Part shown: piece by piece, positions 54,165 through 63,944 of the stretch
Numbering within the stretch: the stretch's first letter is position 1
Layout: every line of letters begins with the position of its first letter
Assembly (NCBI GenBank): GCA_949316235.1
Contig: OX438759.1
Location: forward strand, 15,220,618 to 15,284,617
Origin: Oegoconia quadripuncta
Taxonomy: Eukaryota; Arthropoda; Insecta; Lepidoptera; Autostichidae
Length of the DNA stretch: 64,000 nt
Direction: 5' to 3'
Translations under genes and position numbers: made by a program
The notes under the pieces: model-generated
Told to the model about the DNA's origin: nothing
The model's database searches: none
The model's input: only the letters and a program-made list of their open reading frames with translations

Positions 54165-54995
54165 GTCAGTTATGTATACGCTTTTTCAATAAGGTTCCAG
54201 TTGATATACAAAATCTTCCTCTCAATAAATTTAAAGATACTATAAAACAGAAACTTATTAACAAAGCATATTATAAAATATCAGACTATTTAGATGATAA
54301 TTACCCCTGGACATACTCTGAAGGGCAATTCTCGTAATATCTCGTATTACAATTACAATCAAAATTCAGTTCGGATCCAGTCTCGATCTCCTAAATGTCA
54401 AATACGACATTAAATATAAAGATTCGTAATGTAATTATATCGAAATGTGATCGAAAGTTGAACAAAGATCTCACTATTAATTGTTCAGTATTGCCCAGCT
54501 GAAGTGATATAAGTAGTTTTTTGACAAATGTGAAAGAGAATAAATAGAAGGAAGCCAGCGCATATTTCACGAACTACCAATTTTTTTAATCTCGAACTTG
54601 ATGTTAAAAGCTTTGTTCAACTTTCGATCACATTTCGATATAATCACATTACAAACCTTTATATTGTAGTACGAGAATGACGTATTTGACAATTGGAGAC
54701 CGAGACTAGATCCGAACTGAATTTTGACTGTAATTGTAATTAGAGATATTACGAGAATTGCCCTTCAGATCGTTCGCATGCCAGGCTATTTCACAATTAA
54801 TAATGAAATATAAAAACCTTTATGTAAAGTCAAAGCCTGACTTTAAAAGAGCAACCCTTCGAGTTACTTGCTTGTTCTTCTCAGGGGAAAATTGCATTTT
54901 GAACAAGCAGTAGCTTAAAAAATGTAAAATTGACTATTTTAAGTGTACTCTGTGTACCTACAAAATAAAGCATTTTTGACTTTGACTTTGACGAT
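54165..54995 (+). mobile_element. J-type LINE end, split by MITE-4
   Basis: Left part (54165-54317): CGCTTTTTCAATAAGGTTCC, then coding for IQNLPLNKFK and YYKISDYLDD. It resumes at about 54769 (CGTTCGCATGCCAGGC) with a 3' UTR and TGACTTTGACTTTGAC tail. The copies at 26035 and 62470 have the two halves joined. Confidence 0.85.
54318..54768. mobile_element. MITE-4, 451-bp fold-back element
   Basis: Ends CTGAAGGGCAATTCTCGTAA on the left and its reverse complement on the right. The arms match for about 165 bases with few differences (TTCAGTTCGGATC, GTCAAATACG, ATATCGAAATGTGATCGAAA). The central ~110 bp is unpaired and non-coding. It interrupts J-type LINE sequence. No clear target duplication could be read, so the superfamily stays open. 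Confidence 0.85.
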
Positions 54996-55254
54996 TTTTT
55001 TAGAAAATTATTTTAAGAGATCTTAGCATCTTCTACAACCCAACGAAGTTCTCAGTGGTAACTTTAATTTAATACTGTAGGTGTTATAACTATATACCTA
55101 TGCTATACCTAAAGCAAGCTACAGACTGGTTGAAAACATTTTTATTCTATTAGTGATGGGTACTCTATCCTTCTACAAAACAATCAGGAACTTTAAGAGT
55201 ATAGTAGAATTGTGAAATACACAATGTAAATACAAGATATAAAAATAAACTTGC
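54996..55254. other. Spacer, nothing recognised
   Basis: No family repeat seen. Confidence 0.4.
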
Positions 55255-55660
55255 TGTCCATAGCAGTCTCTTACACAAAGTCGCTAAGTCATCCAAGGGA
55301 CAATGTATACGCTTTTATAATAAGGTTCCGGCGGACATTCAAAATTTTGCCTTTAAATAAATTTAAAACAACGGAAACTATGTGCCAAAGGCTGTTATAA
55401 AATTTCTATCTGGATGATAAGAATGCGTGAACATGAACCGCTGGGCAATATCCAGTATATTTTATTCTTATTTTCCCTTGTCGAATCATAACTTGTATGA
55501 AATAATTGTATTTGTATTGACTTATTTAAAACGAGCAACCCCTGAGTTTCTTGCTCGTTGTTCTCTAGGGAGATTGCCCTGTGAATGAGCGATAACTGTA
55601 TGTCATGACGATTTCAAATGTTATTCTTTTATGTTACGAAATAAAACATTTTTGATAGGA
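55255..55660 (+). mobile_element. J-type LINE 3' end, plus
   Basis: ACAATGTATACGCTTTTATA, GGCGGACATTCAAAATTTTG, CTATCTGGATGATAAGAATG, then 3' UTR GAGTTTCTTGCTCGTTGTTC and GTTACGAAATAAAACATTTT. It matches 13455-13620 reversed at the 3' end. Confidence 0.8.
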
Positions 55661-55699
55661 AGTCACACCACAAAAATTATGTATTTTTTACTTTCTTTT

Positions 55700-55790
55700 A
55701 AACTTCAATGAAAAACGACGGGTGTTATCGTCTGACGGTGTCGTGTGTGTGTCCAGTCTTTGTCCGGATGTATCTAACTCAATAAAGCGC
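55700..55790 (+). repeat. REP-1 5' part, plus
   Basis: ATGAAAAACGACGGGTGTTA, GTGTGTGTCCAGTCTTTGTC and CGGATGTATCTAACTC. Truncated. Confidence 0.6.
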
Positions 55791-56649
55791 TTATATAACA
55801 CCTTCCTAAATACAGAGACCAATTCGGCATACATTGCTTGTTAAAATTATAACCCTTCCCCGTAGTCGTGTAAAAACGAAGACTGAATGTATGTATTCCA
55901 AAATCCTGGGTGTACTTCAAAAATGTTATACTTCGTGGTGGAAATTTCACCGATGAAAAATAGAAATGTATTATATTGAACTGTATCATCCAGTGCTTTT
56001 GTTTTTTTTTATTTGTTGTGGTTGACTAACAAAATAAGTTGAAATAAAGCTTGATTAACACATTGACTGCATCGACACAGATACAATTGAAAATCTATTG
56101 TTTGCGGACACCAGGTGACCGCGTTGGCTTTCAAAGCAACTTGTAGGTACTCGTCAAAAGGCATTCAAATTATGAACAATCTTTGCTCGCCTAATGGTCT
56201 AGGTTGTTCTAAATAAAAAATATATGACGGATTTCAGTGAAAAGTTACTGAGCGAAAATTAAGTGTTTTATAAGCTTCTTCGTTGTTGGAAGAAAAGCAG
56301 ATTATTGACCTCGCTTTACGTCCTTATTAATTGGTTGGTAGAAAAATGGTCCTTTCTCGGTAACCGACAATGGTTGTCGATTAGATTCTCTCGATTCATT
56401 TCAGCGTTCTTGCAAATCATATTCAAGTTCACAGCTCTCCTGTGCACTTAGATTATAAACAGGACGGGTCCATACGCATCATTACTGACCTTCATTTTTC
56501 TGAAACTAAGCGGCCTTATTCCGATATACAGTGCGATTATTTCAAACTCTTCGATGTTTAGTCTAGTTTAATTTTTATTAAAAACCATCCAAGTGCCAAG
56601 GGTTCCGTAGTCAGAATATACGTTACTTTTTCAGTTGATTTGATTGTTT
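55791..56649. other. Unassigned stretch
   Basis: Frames at 55774 (minus, 71 residues) and 56263 (plus, 62 residues) are not recognised. Confidence 0.4.
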
Positions 56650-57180
56650 GATGGCCGATCGGTGTTGTAGTTGGTTCTGCCTTCGAATCCTACATGTTTG
56701 TGAGATGAATACATTTATTCCAGAGCCAGGGATGTTAGAATATATAAAAAATACTAAATTTAAAACAAAACAACCTATAAATGGATTTGTAGTCATTACC
56801 TATGAAATTTGCGTTTTTTTTCTTCGTTAATCATATGTACCAATTCCTGCAATTTTCAAAGCTATATCCAAATTTGTTTTTTATTTGGAACATGGAATAT
56901 TATTTCAAGGTTTCACATAAAATATATAAAAAAAAATTTGAACAAAGCTCTTTTCATGTGCTTCCCATAATCATTTCTTAGATTCGCTGAAACTTTTATA
57001 AAGCGGTTACTTTTAAAAATTAACGCTGCCTATATTTAACTTAATGTTATCCGATAATACACACAAAGTTTAGCTAAACGCCAATTTCATAGGTAAGGAC
57101 CTAATATGTATAAATAAGTTTGTAGTAACCCAAGTAAATGTCATAAAGTTGATCGATTTTTATACTCGAACTCTCCCAGA
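56650..57180 (+). mobile_element. SINE-5 copy interrupted by MITE-2
   Basis: Starts with a shortened tRNA-like head (GGCCGATCGGTGTTGTAGTT, then TTCGAATCC), followed by GTGAGATGAATACATTTATT and AAAACAACCTATAAATGGAT. It resumes after the MITE with TGTATAAATAAGTTTGTAGT and AAAGTTGATCGATTTTTATA. The uninterrupted minus-strand copy at 62166-62468 confirms the order. Confidence 0.75.
56792..57104. mobile_element. MITE-2, 313-bp copy with visible empty site elsewhere
   Basis: Between TA at 56790-56791 and TA at 57105-57106. Ends: GTCATTACCTATGAAATTTG; reversed right TTAGGTCCTTACCTATGAAA. The related SINE at 62166-62468 has a single TA at this position (GGATTTG-TA-TGTATAAA, read reversed), so both the insertion and the TA duplication are directly seen. 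Confidence 0.88.
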
Positions 57181-57709
57181 ATAGGGACAGTGAGTTAATG
57201 ACTGTGGGTGTGGCTCTCACCGGAGCATGATTACCTTCCTTATGACTGAAATACTGTGGCGAGCCTCCCAAGGTCATTGCCCCTCACTGGCGGGAAAAAG
57301 GACAAAGTACCCCGGCAAATTGATAAATGGGTTCCTCGCCTTACTTTATAGCCCCGGAAGACGCCGTAAAATTATACCTTTTTTTTTCACGTATTTTTAA
57401 ATTGTCATGGTCCTTCGGCTTGGATCACTATAATTATCACTTAAAAGTATGGTAGGCACTTACTTTACTTATTATTATTATATTATATTTGCCTTTTTGA
57501 TATACTTCACCCTCATGTTTCATTTTTTTTTTGAATAGAAAGCACGTGAACTCTTACGTATTTTATTCTATGTCACGCTATGTATTATATTATTAACATC
57601 TTTAAGACAAATACAAATTCTATTCGATGAATTTCACAAATTTTCATCCTTACATCACTAACAAAATAAGCTCTTAAAAACTTAGAAAACGCGACAGCAT
57701 TTTTGTATT
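57181..57709 (+). other. GC-richer open segment, unidentified
   Basis: The plus frame is open from 57194 to 57400. From ATG at 57227 it would give 57 residues (MITFLMTEILWRASQGHCPS, ..., YSPGRRRKIIP). Base composition is much nearer 50 percent GC than its surroundings. I do not recognise the peptide; it may be an old transposon piece. 57401-57709 is AT-rich with nothing seen. Confidence 0.3.
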
Positions 57710-57785
57710 CCTTCCACCTTCGGCCTTGTTTTCACTTAATATCACGTGTGATTGAGGTCAAACGCTCACCGGTAGTGTATAAAAG
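57710..57785 (+). mobile_element. SINE-1 3' fragment
   Basis: CCTTCCACCTTCGGCCTTG, TTCACTTAATATCACGTGTG and GTGTATAAAA; decayed end of SINE-1. Confidence 0.65.
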
Positions 57786-57797
57786 ATTAATAACATA

Positions 57798-57938
57798 CAG
57801 GGTGAATTAGAATTTGTGTAATTCCTATTCTCTGGTGACGCCACTCTTGATTACGAGCAACTTTTCCCAAGGAAACATAGTCCTGAAACACCCTTTAGTA
57901 TGAAAGGCCAACAATTACACGAATTAAATTTCACCCGG
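57798..57938. mobile_element. MITE-1, 141-bp deletion derivative
   Basis: TA-flanked (57796-57797, 57939-57940). Ends CAGGGTGAATTAGAATTTG and, reversed, CCGGGTGAAATTTAATTCG. The interior keeps GGTGACGCCACTCTTGATTA and ATGAAAGGCCAACAATTACA but lacks the central palindrome of the 12235 copy. Confidence 0.8.
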
Positions 57939-59068
57939 TATACGTTTAAAACCATAAAACCGGCATAAATAGTTTGCATTTCACAGGCGCCATGTTAGAT
58001 TTTTACAGTAAAATGTACTCTATTACACTTTCGGAATGATGATGAAAACACTGATGATGTCAATCATACAACAGCTTAATTACACACATAATTAAGGCGA
58101 CCAATCGTCCCGGATTCTGTGAGACTGTCCCAAAATTGTAGTTGTAATTCCGCATTGGAATCATTAGTAAAATAGTCCCGCAAAACGTCTAATGCTGGTT
58201 TATTTATTGAAAAAAATCACTCTTGTTGATAGTATGATTTCAAGAATCCATAATTTTTTGAACACGTATATTTTATTATGTGATTTTAGGGTAACCATTC
58301 CAATCTCCATTAGCTCGTTGCCTCCACAAAAAATATACATAAATCGTCAAATATCCCGCACCGTTTTGGCCGCCCAACATAATTCCTAACTTCATATCAA
58401 ACCTAACAAATTTTTTGCCATTTGTACGTACAAAACTTGTGCTCCCCACACAGTTGTGTACTCTGCAGCAACCTCCACGGTATGGCATTTGGCACGAGCC
58501 ACAGGTAAAGGTAATTCAGAACGCATGCGTTGAACTCCCCTGCCACTTTAAACTGGACCACAGCCCCGCCCCTCTTTCAATGCTCACCGGTTAGGGTGTG
58601 TGTTAGGGCTGTCAGTTTTAAATTTAAAATACAGAACTTTCTACAAAGGTTTTTCTATTCGATTTTTTTCCAATTAAAAAATTCTTAGTACCTAGGTTCT
58701 GACCTACTCTAATTAGAAACGTTCTAATCTAAACGGTAATACAATCTGTAATTTAATAAAAGATATGCTTTTTTATTTGCTACTGATTTACTATAATTAA
58801 TCTAATTAAGCAAGACCTTGCGTTGGAGGCTTTAGTTAGCAGTAGCTAACTAAAAAGTCTCTAGTTAGCAGGTCGGCAAATACATACCTATAACTTTGTA
58901 ACGTCAAAAGTAAATCATACACTATGAAGTAAGTAGTTGAATTCACTGAAAGTGATAATATTTATAAACTGAGAATAAAACAGGTTTACATACAAAATAC
59001 TTTAACTCACGACAGACTTGTAGTATAAATAACCAATAAATGTGTACCTTACTTAAAGTCAAGTTTTG
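57939..59068. other. Unassigned stretch
   Basis: No family repeat recognised. 58290-58590 is GC-richer and open on the minus strand for 70 residues (unrecognised). Confidence 0.4.
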
Positions 59069-59387
59069 ACCGCCTCCGTGGCTCAATGTAAAAAACATAG
59101 GGATTACTAATCGGAGGTCGCGGGTTCGATTCCCAGCGGGGTACATGTTTAGTACTCGGTTTGGTTGGTGGTAGGGCATTTTAAATGTCCGCTAAAATCT
59201 AAATCTGCCGCCAAACAACAATGTTAATAGAATTTAAATTAATTTATTTGAATTAATTAATTAATTAAAATTAAATTCGCCAAATTTTGTGTTTCCGGGT
59301 CAGTACGCTCCCACCTTCGGCCTCATCTTCACTTAACATCAGGTGTGAGTGAGGTCAAGTACTAAACCGTTGTGCATTTAAATAAAA
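59069..59387 (+). mobile_element. SINE-1 with AT-palindrome replacement
   Basis: Head CGCCTCCGTGGCTCAATG, B box GGTTCGATTCCC, 3' end through CATTTAAATAAAA. CTGGCTAGCTACCACC is deleted near 59192, and the segment after GTTAATAG is replaced by 59231-59289. Confidence 0.85.
59231..59289. repeat. AT-rich palindromic insert in SINE-1
   Basis: AATTTAAATTAATTTATTTG, AATTAATTAATTAATTAAAA, TTAAATTCGCC. It replaces ~70 bp of the SINE and recalls 28320-28372 in MITE-3. Confidence 0.6.
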
Positions 59388-59429
59388 GTCAATCTTATTT
59401 CAAGTATGTAAAATAATCTAAATACCCAA

Positions 59430-60610
59430 CCAGGGGGCCTACAATCACCTCTTATAGCAATATTACAGTAATATTACTTTGGAAATTCGTACCCCGACCG
59501 CCTTAAAACAAGCTTATTATAATATTGTTTTGTTAAGCAGTTTTGTGACGTCACCGCTGAATCGTTCGCTCAATTCATACCATCAGCGTTGTTTAACGGT
59601 TGTTTGACAGCTAGTAATATTGCTCAAACGTCAAATTTTACAATCTTAAAAAAGTTAGTCTCTTGTGATGGTTTTATTATTGTTTTAGTGGTATAAGGAT
59701 AATAAACCGTTATTTTCGCTTAAAAAAGTAAGTGGATGTGTTTTTCACAATAACTCTTTATAAATACATTGTGTTCATTGCGTAAACCGATAAGAAATAC
59801 ATTAAATGTGATGTGGTTTTAGATGGCCAATGATTACGAATTATTCGAGTTTCTGGAAGACGATGCCGCAGAGGATTTGTCGGAGAAGATGCAACGTCGA
59901 AGGCGATTACGTGAAGAATGTAATCCCTTCGATATTGACGAAGCTGAATTTGTTCGACGAGTTCTTTGTCTAGGATGCTTGCTTATTCTATAAATGCACA
60001 AAAATCACTAAAACATTAGTTTGTATTTACTTCTAGTCGCCATAATATAAATTCTATAAAACTAGTAAAAAAATAATTTCAAACAAATAAAAATTTTATA
60101 CCAAGATTATGAAATTAAGAAAGCGCCGCGCTTATTACTTTGACACAATGTTTCATTTTACGGAACGACACCGGCGGCGGGAGCAGCGTTACTTCACATT
60201 TAATTTACGCTTTCTTGCATTACTTCAATGAAAATGTATATTTAAATTTATATATGCATAAATATAAAAAAACTTTTATTTCTAATTACGCATTTCAACA
60301 ATAAAAATATGAACATAAACGACAAAAATCATGCACAATATTTAAATAATTGCGTATACCGGAACGCTATTATTATTCGAGGTGTGAAAGTGATAACGCT
60401 ATACAAAGGTATAACGTTGTCTCGTTCTTCTGACTGCAAGGAATAGACAAATCATTCGTTCTTTCCCGTCTCTAAGCAGGAGTAAAACAATATTGTTTTG
60501 TATTATCGCTAGATGATCACGGTACGAATTTGAGTAATATTACTTTAACATTGAAACAAAACGTTCCTGAAACATGATGGTTTTTAAAATGATCGTTGTA
60601 GGCCCCCAGG
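59430..60610 (+). mobile_element. PIF/Harbinger-like non-autonomous element
   Basis: Terminal inverted repeats CCAGGGGGCCTACAA (59430-59444) and the reverse of CCTGGGGGCCTACAA (60596-60610). Subterminal inverted blocks AGTAATATTACT...AAATTCGTACC (about 59472-59500 and 60523-60553) support the limits. The only coding segment is the N-terminus of a Harbinger-type transposase. I could not confirm the 3-bp target duplication expected of PIF/Harbinger (CAA against TCG), which leaves some doubt about superfamily. Confidence 0.65.
59823..59993 (+). CDS. Harbinger-type transposase, N-terminal 56 residues only
   Basis: ATG at 59823 to TAA at 59991-59993. The peptide starts MANDYELFEFLEDDAAEDLS, continues with an Arg-rich stretch (MQRRRRLREECNP) and ends DEAEFVRRVLCLGCLLIL. 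An acidic leader, an R-rich segment with NPF and a D..EF.RR motif is the usual start of insect Harbinger (HARBI1-like) nucleases, which run to about 350-400 residues. Here the frame stops just after EFVRR, and nothing of the DDE nuclease follows. The start is preceded by TTTTAG, with AAGTAAGTG upstream at 59727, so a small 5' UTR intron is plausible. Either a truncated, non-functional gene, or a short peptide made from the element; I favour the first. No sign of host function. Confidence 0.6.
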   Translation: MANDYELFEFLEDDAAEDLSEKMQRRRRLREECNPFDIDEAEFVRRVLCLGCLLIL

Positions 60611-61496
60611 TCGTCGCTATTTTAATTTTAAGAAAAGAATGTCTATAATATGTGTATTGTCTGTCACCAAAGTGCAAAATAATGACAATCTGCAACCTTT
60701 ACAGAATTGGAAATTTCCATGCGTTGAAGTGACAACCCTAAGAACATTATCAACAGGTCCGTGCCAACTGGTTGCTCTGAAATAATACAGGTAGTCTCTC
60801 AGGTGGACGCATGCGCTCAGGTGTGATTCACCTCCTGTCGCCCTCTGCTATCCTGGTACTAGGCTGGCATCGTGCCACAGGTACGCTCCCAAAAAACAGG
60901 TGATAGGCCTCACCGTGAGGCCAGGTAACGTGAGGTGATGACCCTAACCTAATTTTATCTTACCTGGACAAAATTTTTGCCTGTTGTTTTTAATAAAGTA
61001 GGATATTTTTTTAGCTGTTGTTTCTTCACAATAAATCTTACCACAAGTGATCATAATAAATTCTCAAAACGGTAAAGTGCTCAGCGGGTTATTAGTTGAC
61101 ATTATTTTATTATATCTAAATGGGACATTTCCCTGCACTCAATATTAATAATAAATAAATAGTTCTTTCTTAACCATGATACTTAAATCTTTGACATGGT
61201 TGAGACCTTCTATAGTAAATGTCAAACACTTGACAGGAGACCCCATTTCCATATTTTTTACTCAATAATTGTTTTATACCATTTGTCCGTTATCCTGTCT
61301 ATCCTTTTCGTCGCTCTGTATGTTCCCTCGCTAACTATTAGTGCAATGAAGCTGACATATGCACATACAAAGAATAAAATAAAATATTTAAGATGTAATG
61401 AAAGTAATGATGAGGTGAATTATTTTTATTTACACACATCGTGTAGGGTTTCGTTGCGTAGGTAGGTCTTTAAAAATATTTGAGAGATGTCCTATA
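60611..61496. other. Unassigned stretch
   Basis: 60740-60960 is GC-richer, with repeated AGGTG motifs (GCTCAGGTGTGATTCACCTC, ACGTGAGGTGATGACC), but no family match or protein. Confidence 0.4.
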
Positions 61497-61999
61497 CAAG
61501 GTGAAATTTAATTCGTATAATTCCTATTTACTGGTGACTTCCATACTAAATGTTGTTTCAGAATGGCTTACTTTCTTTCTTTCTTCTTATTTACTTTTTA
61601 TTTCTTTAGTTGGTAGTATCATGCCTACCTATTTATCTACCTACAAATGTCCCATAGCTGTGGGTTGTCTGGAAGAGATCGCTTTTAGTGATAAGACCGC
61701 CTAATTGGGTTCTATTGTTATCATCAAAAAATATTGTAAATTATTTTGCGCAATAAAGAGTATTTGTATTGTACTTTATATGGGTTATCGAAATTGCTAA
61801 AATGAAATGAAATCACTTTATTTGCATGGATTTTTGGTGGCGTGGGTGGTTAATATATTACAAAATTCCCGCAGAAACCTGCCTATACGAGGCGTGCAAA
61901 TATTGATCGAATGCGGCTATGGTTCCTTGGAGAAATTTGTTCGTAATCAAGAGTGGCGTTATCAGTTGATGGGAATTACACGAATTCAAATTCCCCCTG
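61497..61999. mobile_element. MITE-1 carrying a nested insert
   Basis: TA-flanked (61495-61496, 62000-62001). Left arm CAAGGTGAAATTTAATTCG to TTTCAGAATGGCTTACTTT (about 61570); right arm from TTGATCGAATGCGGCTATGG (61897) to CAAATTCCCCCTG. The ~320 bp between them is foreign and includes a LINE-T 3' end and a short reversed retroposon tail. Confidence 0.75.
61655..61785 (+). repeat. LINE-T 3' end inside MITE-1
   Basis: GGTTGTCTGGAAGAGATCGC, TTAGTGATAAGACCGCC, then CAATAAAGAGTATTTGTATT. It is followed at 61803-61830 by AATGAAATGAAATC, the reversed start of another tail. Confidence 0.65.
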
Positions 62000-62165
62000 T
62001 ATAATATTTCTATAAACCGCTGTTTTTGAAAATTTTAAATGTATTTACAATAACGACATGATCTGAAATTTTTCCCGCCAAATAGGGTTGCTAGTTTAAG
62101 TGTAATCAATCACCTTATGATGTATTCTTTGCTTTATGAAAAAACCACAATTCTTATATAGGTAC

Positions 62166-62468
62166 TTAAAATCAAAAATGCTTTATTTTGTAGGTACACT
62201 ATTCTGGGAGAGTTCAAGTAAAAAAATCGATCAACTTTATCACATTTATTTGGGTTTGTAACTACAAAGTTACTACTATACAAAAACTTATTTATACATA
62301 CAAATCCATTTATAGGTTGTTTTGTTTAAAATTTAGTATTTTTTGTATCTTTTATGCAAACCTAATTGTCTGTCATTCATTACATTACTTACACTTGAAT
62401 CAATGCTTATATATTCTAACATCCCTGACTCGGGAATAAATGTATTCATCTCACAAACATGTGGGATT
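62166..62468 (-). mobile_element. SINE-5, uninterrupted, sharing a LINE 3' tail
   Basis: Reversed, it reads from GATTCC/CACATGTTTGTGAGATGAA through CAGGGATGTTAGAATATATA, AAAACAACCTATAAATGGAT and AAGTTGATCGATTTTTTTAC to GAACTCTCCCAGAATAG, then ends TGTACCTACAAAATAAAGCA and TTTTTGATTTT, which is the same end as the J-type LINE at 54940-54990. Confidence 0.75.
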
Positions 62469-62469
62469 C

Positions 62470-63185
62470 AAAATCAAAATCAACAAATGCTTTAATTTGT
62501 AGGTACGCAGAGCACACTTAAAATAGTCAGATTTTAATTTTTTAAGCTACTGCTGGTTGAAAAGGCAATTTTCCCCTGCTTGCTCTTGCAAGCAAGAAAC
62601 TCGAATTTTGCTCTTTAAAAAAAAAGGTTTTTATATTACAAAATTATTAATTATTATTTTATTAATATAAAATAATAATTAATAATTTGTATATACTATA
62701 ATTAGTATTTCATTATTAATTGCGAAATAGCGTGGTTATGCGAACGGGCTGTTTATGTCCATGAATGTTTATCATCTAAATAATCTGATATTTTATAATA
62801 TGCTTTCTTAATAAGTTTCTGTTTTATAGTATCTTTAAATTTATTGAAAGGAAGATTTTGTATATGAACAGGAACCTTATTGAAAAAGCTTAATAACCCT
62901 TTGAATGAATTACTGACTTTGCGGAGGCGACTTACGTGACCTGCAAGTTTATATTTATTTCTTGTATTGACATCATGTATAACACTATTTTTCATAAATG
63001 CTGCTATATTTTTTTTGACATATAATAGATTTTCAAAAATGTACTGTGACGAAAAGGTTAGAATATTGTACTCTTTAAATCTGTCTCTAAGTGACACTGC
63101 AGGTCTCAATTGATAAATTGCGCGAAACAATTGGGTTTGTACAACGTGTGTCAAAACCATATTGGCCACGTTTGTCAATCGATAA
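62470..63185 (-). mobile_element. J-type LINE end, best-preserved copy
   Basis: Reversed tail AAAATCAAAATCAACAAATG, 3' UTR with CTTGCAAGCAAGAAACTCGA, then the coding region 63178-62753. It abuts the SINE-5 copy at its 3' end. Confidence 0.85.
62753..63178 (-). pseudogene. LINE reverse transcriptase, C-terminal 141 residues
   Basis: A fragment of a non-LTR reverse-transcriptase protein. Conserved pieces in order: QLFRAIYQLRPAVSLRDRFK (the QKRA.R.I...-type region after the RT thumb), EYNILTFSSQYIFENLLYVK, VNTRNKYKLAGHVSRLRKVS, FFNKVPVHIQNLPFNKFKDT and KAYYKISDYLDDKHSW before the stop at 62753. These match the C-terminal region of Jockey/CR1-group elements as I know them. The catalytic YADD region and the endonuclease are missing, so 5' truncation explains the short length; the ATG at 63178 is simply the first in frame. 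It supplies the reference for interpreting the eight other J-type fragments here. Confidence 0.8.
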
Positions 63186-63510
63186 TGATCGACACCATTG
63201 TTTATGAATTACGATCACTATTCTCGATATGGTTTTAATTAGATATGGCCATTTACTTGGCCTCAGTCGATCTTATGTTAATTAAAATTGCAATCGAAAG
63301 TACCTAAATATCAACAGTGATATCCTGATACCATCGATTTTTTCTCGTTCTGTCCAGGGACAAATTGTTTGAGTAAGCAACTCAAGTATTTTGTATAACG
63401 ACAATAGTTCGTATATAGAGATGTGACATTTAAATTTAAATAAAAATATGTTATTTATCTATTTAGTTACTCGTATTAACCGTGTATGCCAGATAATACG
63501 ATTTTATCAT
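63186..63510. other. Spacer, nothing recognised
   Basis: AT-rich, no family repeat seen. Confidence 0.4.
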
Positions 63511-63753
63511 CGTTTGGTTGGTGGTAGGGCATATTAAATGTCCGCCTGGCTAGCTACCACCATCGTATCTAAATCTGCCGCCAAACAGCAATGTTAATAG
63601 TATTGTTGTGTTCCGGTTTACAGAGATAAGATAGCCAGTCCCCCAAATGTATTGGGGTTTCCGGGTCAGTACGCCTACACCTTCGACCTCATCTTCACTT
63701 AACATCAGGTGTGATGGCGGTCAAGTGCTAACCCGTTGTACATTAAAAAAAAA
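63511..63753 (+). mobile_element. SINE-1, 5'-truncated
   Basis: Starts in the body (CGTTTGGTTGGTGGTAGGGC) and runs to CATTAAAAAAAAA; tRNA head absent. Confidence 0.85.
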
Positions 63754-63861
63754 GTTAGTTTTAATAACCTAATGAAATCAAACATATCCACGAACATAAC
63801 TACGTTTATACTCGTCCCACAGCTTTCCAATGCCATACCAAGACCTGCCCTTATATTAGTA

Positions 63862-63940
63862 AGGCCCTTATTAATAAACCGTTCTCAAGATTGAGATGAC
63901 CTTAAGTTGACGCTTGAGAATCTGTTGCAAATTAAATTAA
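63862..63940. mobile_element. MITE-3 left part
   Basis: GGCCCTTATTAATAAACCGT, TCTCAAGATTGAGATGACCT, GACGCTTGAGAATCTGTTGC. The right end is missing, being replaced by REP-1. Confidence 0.65.
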
Positions 63941-63944
63941 CTTT

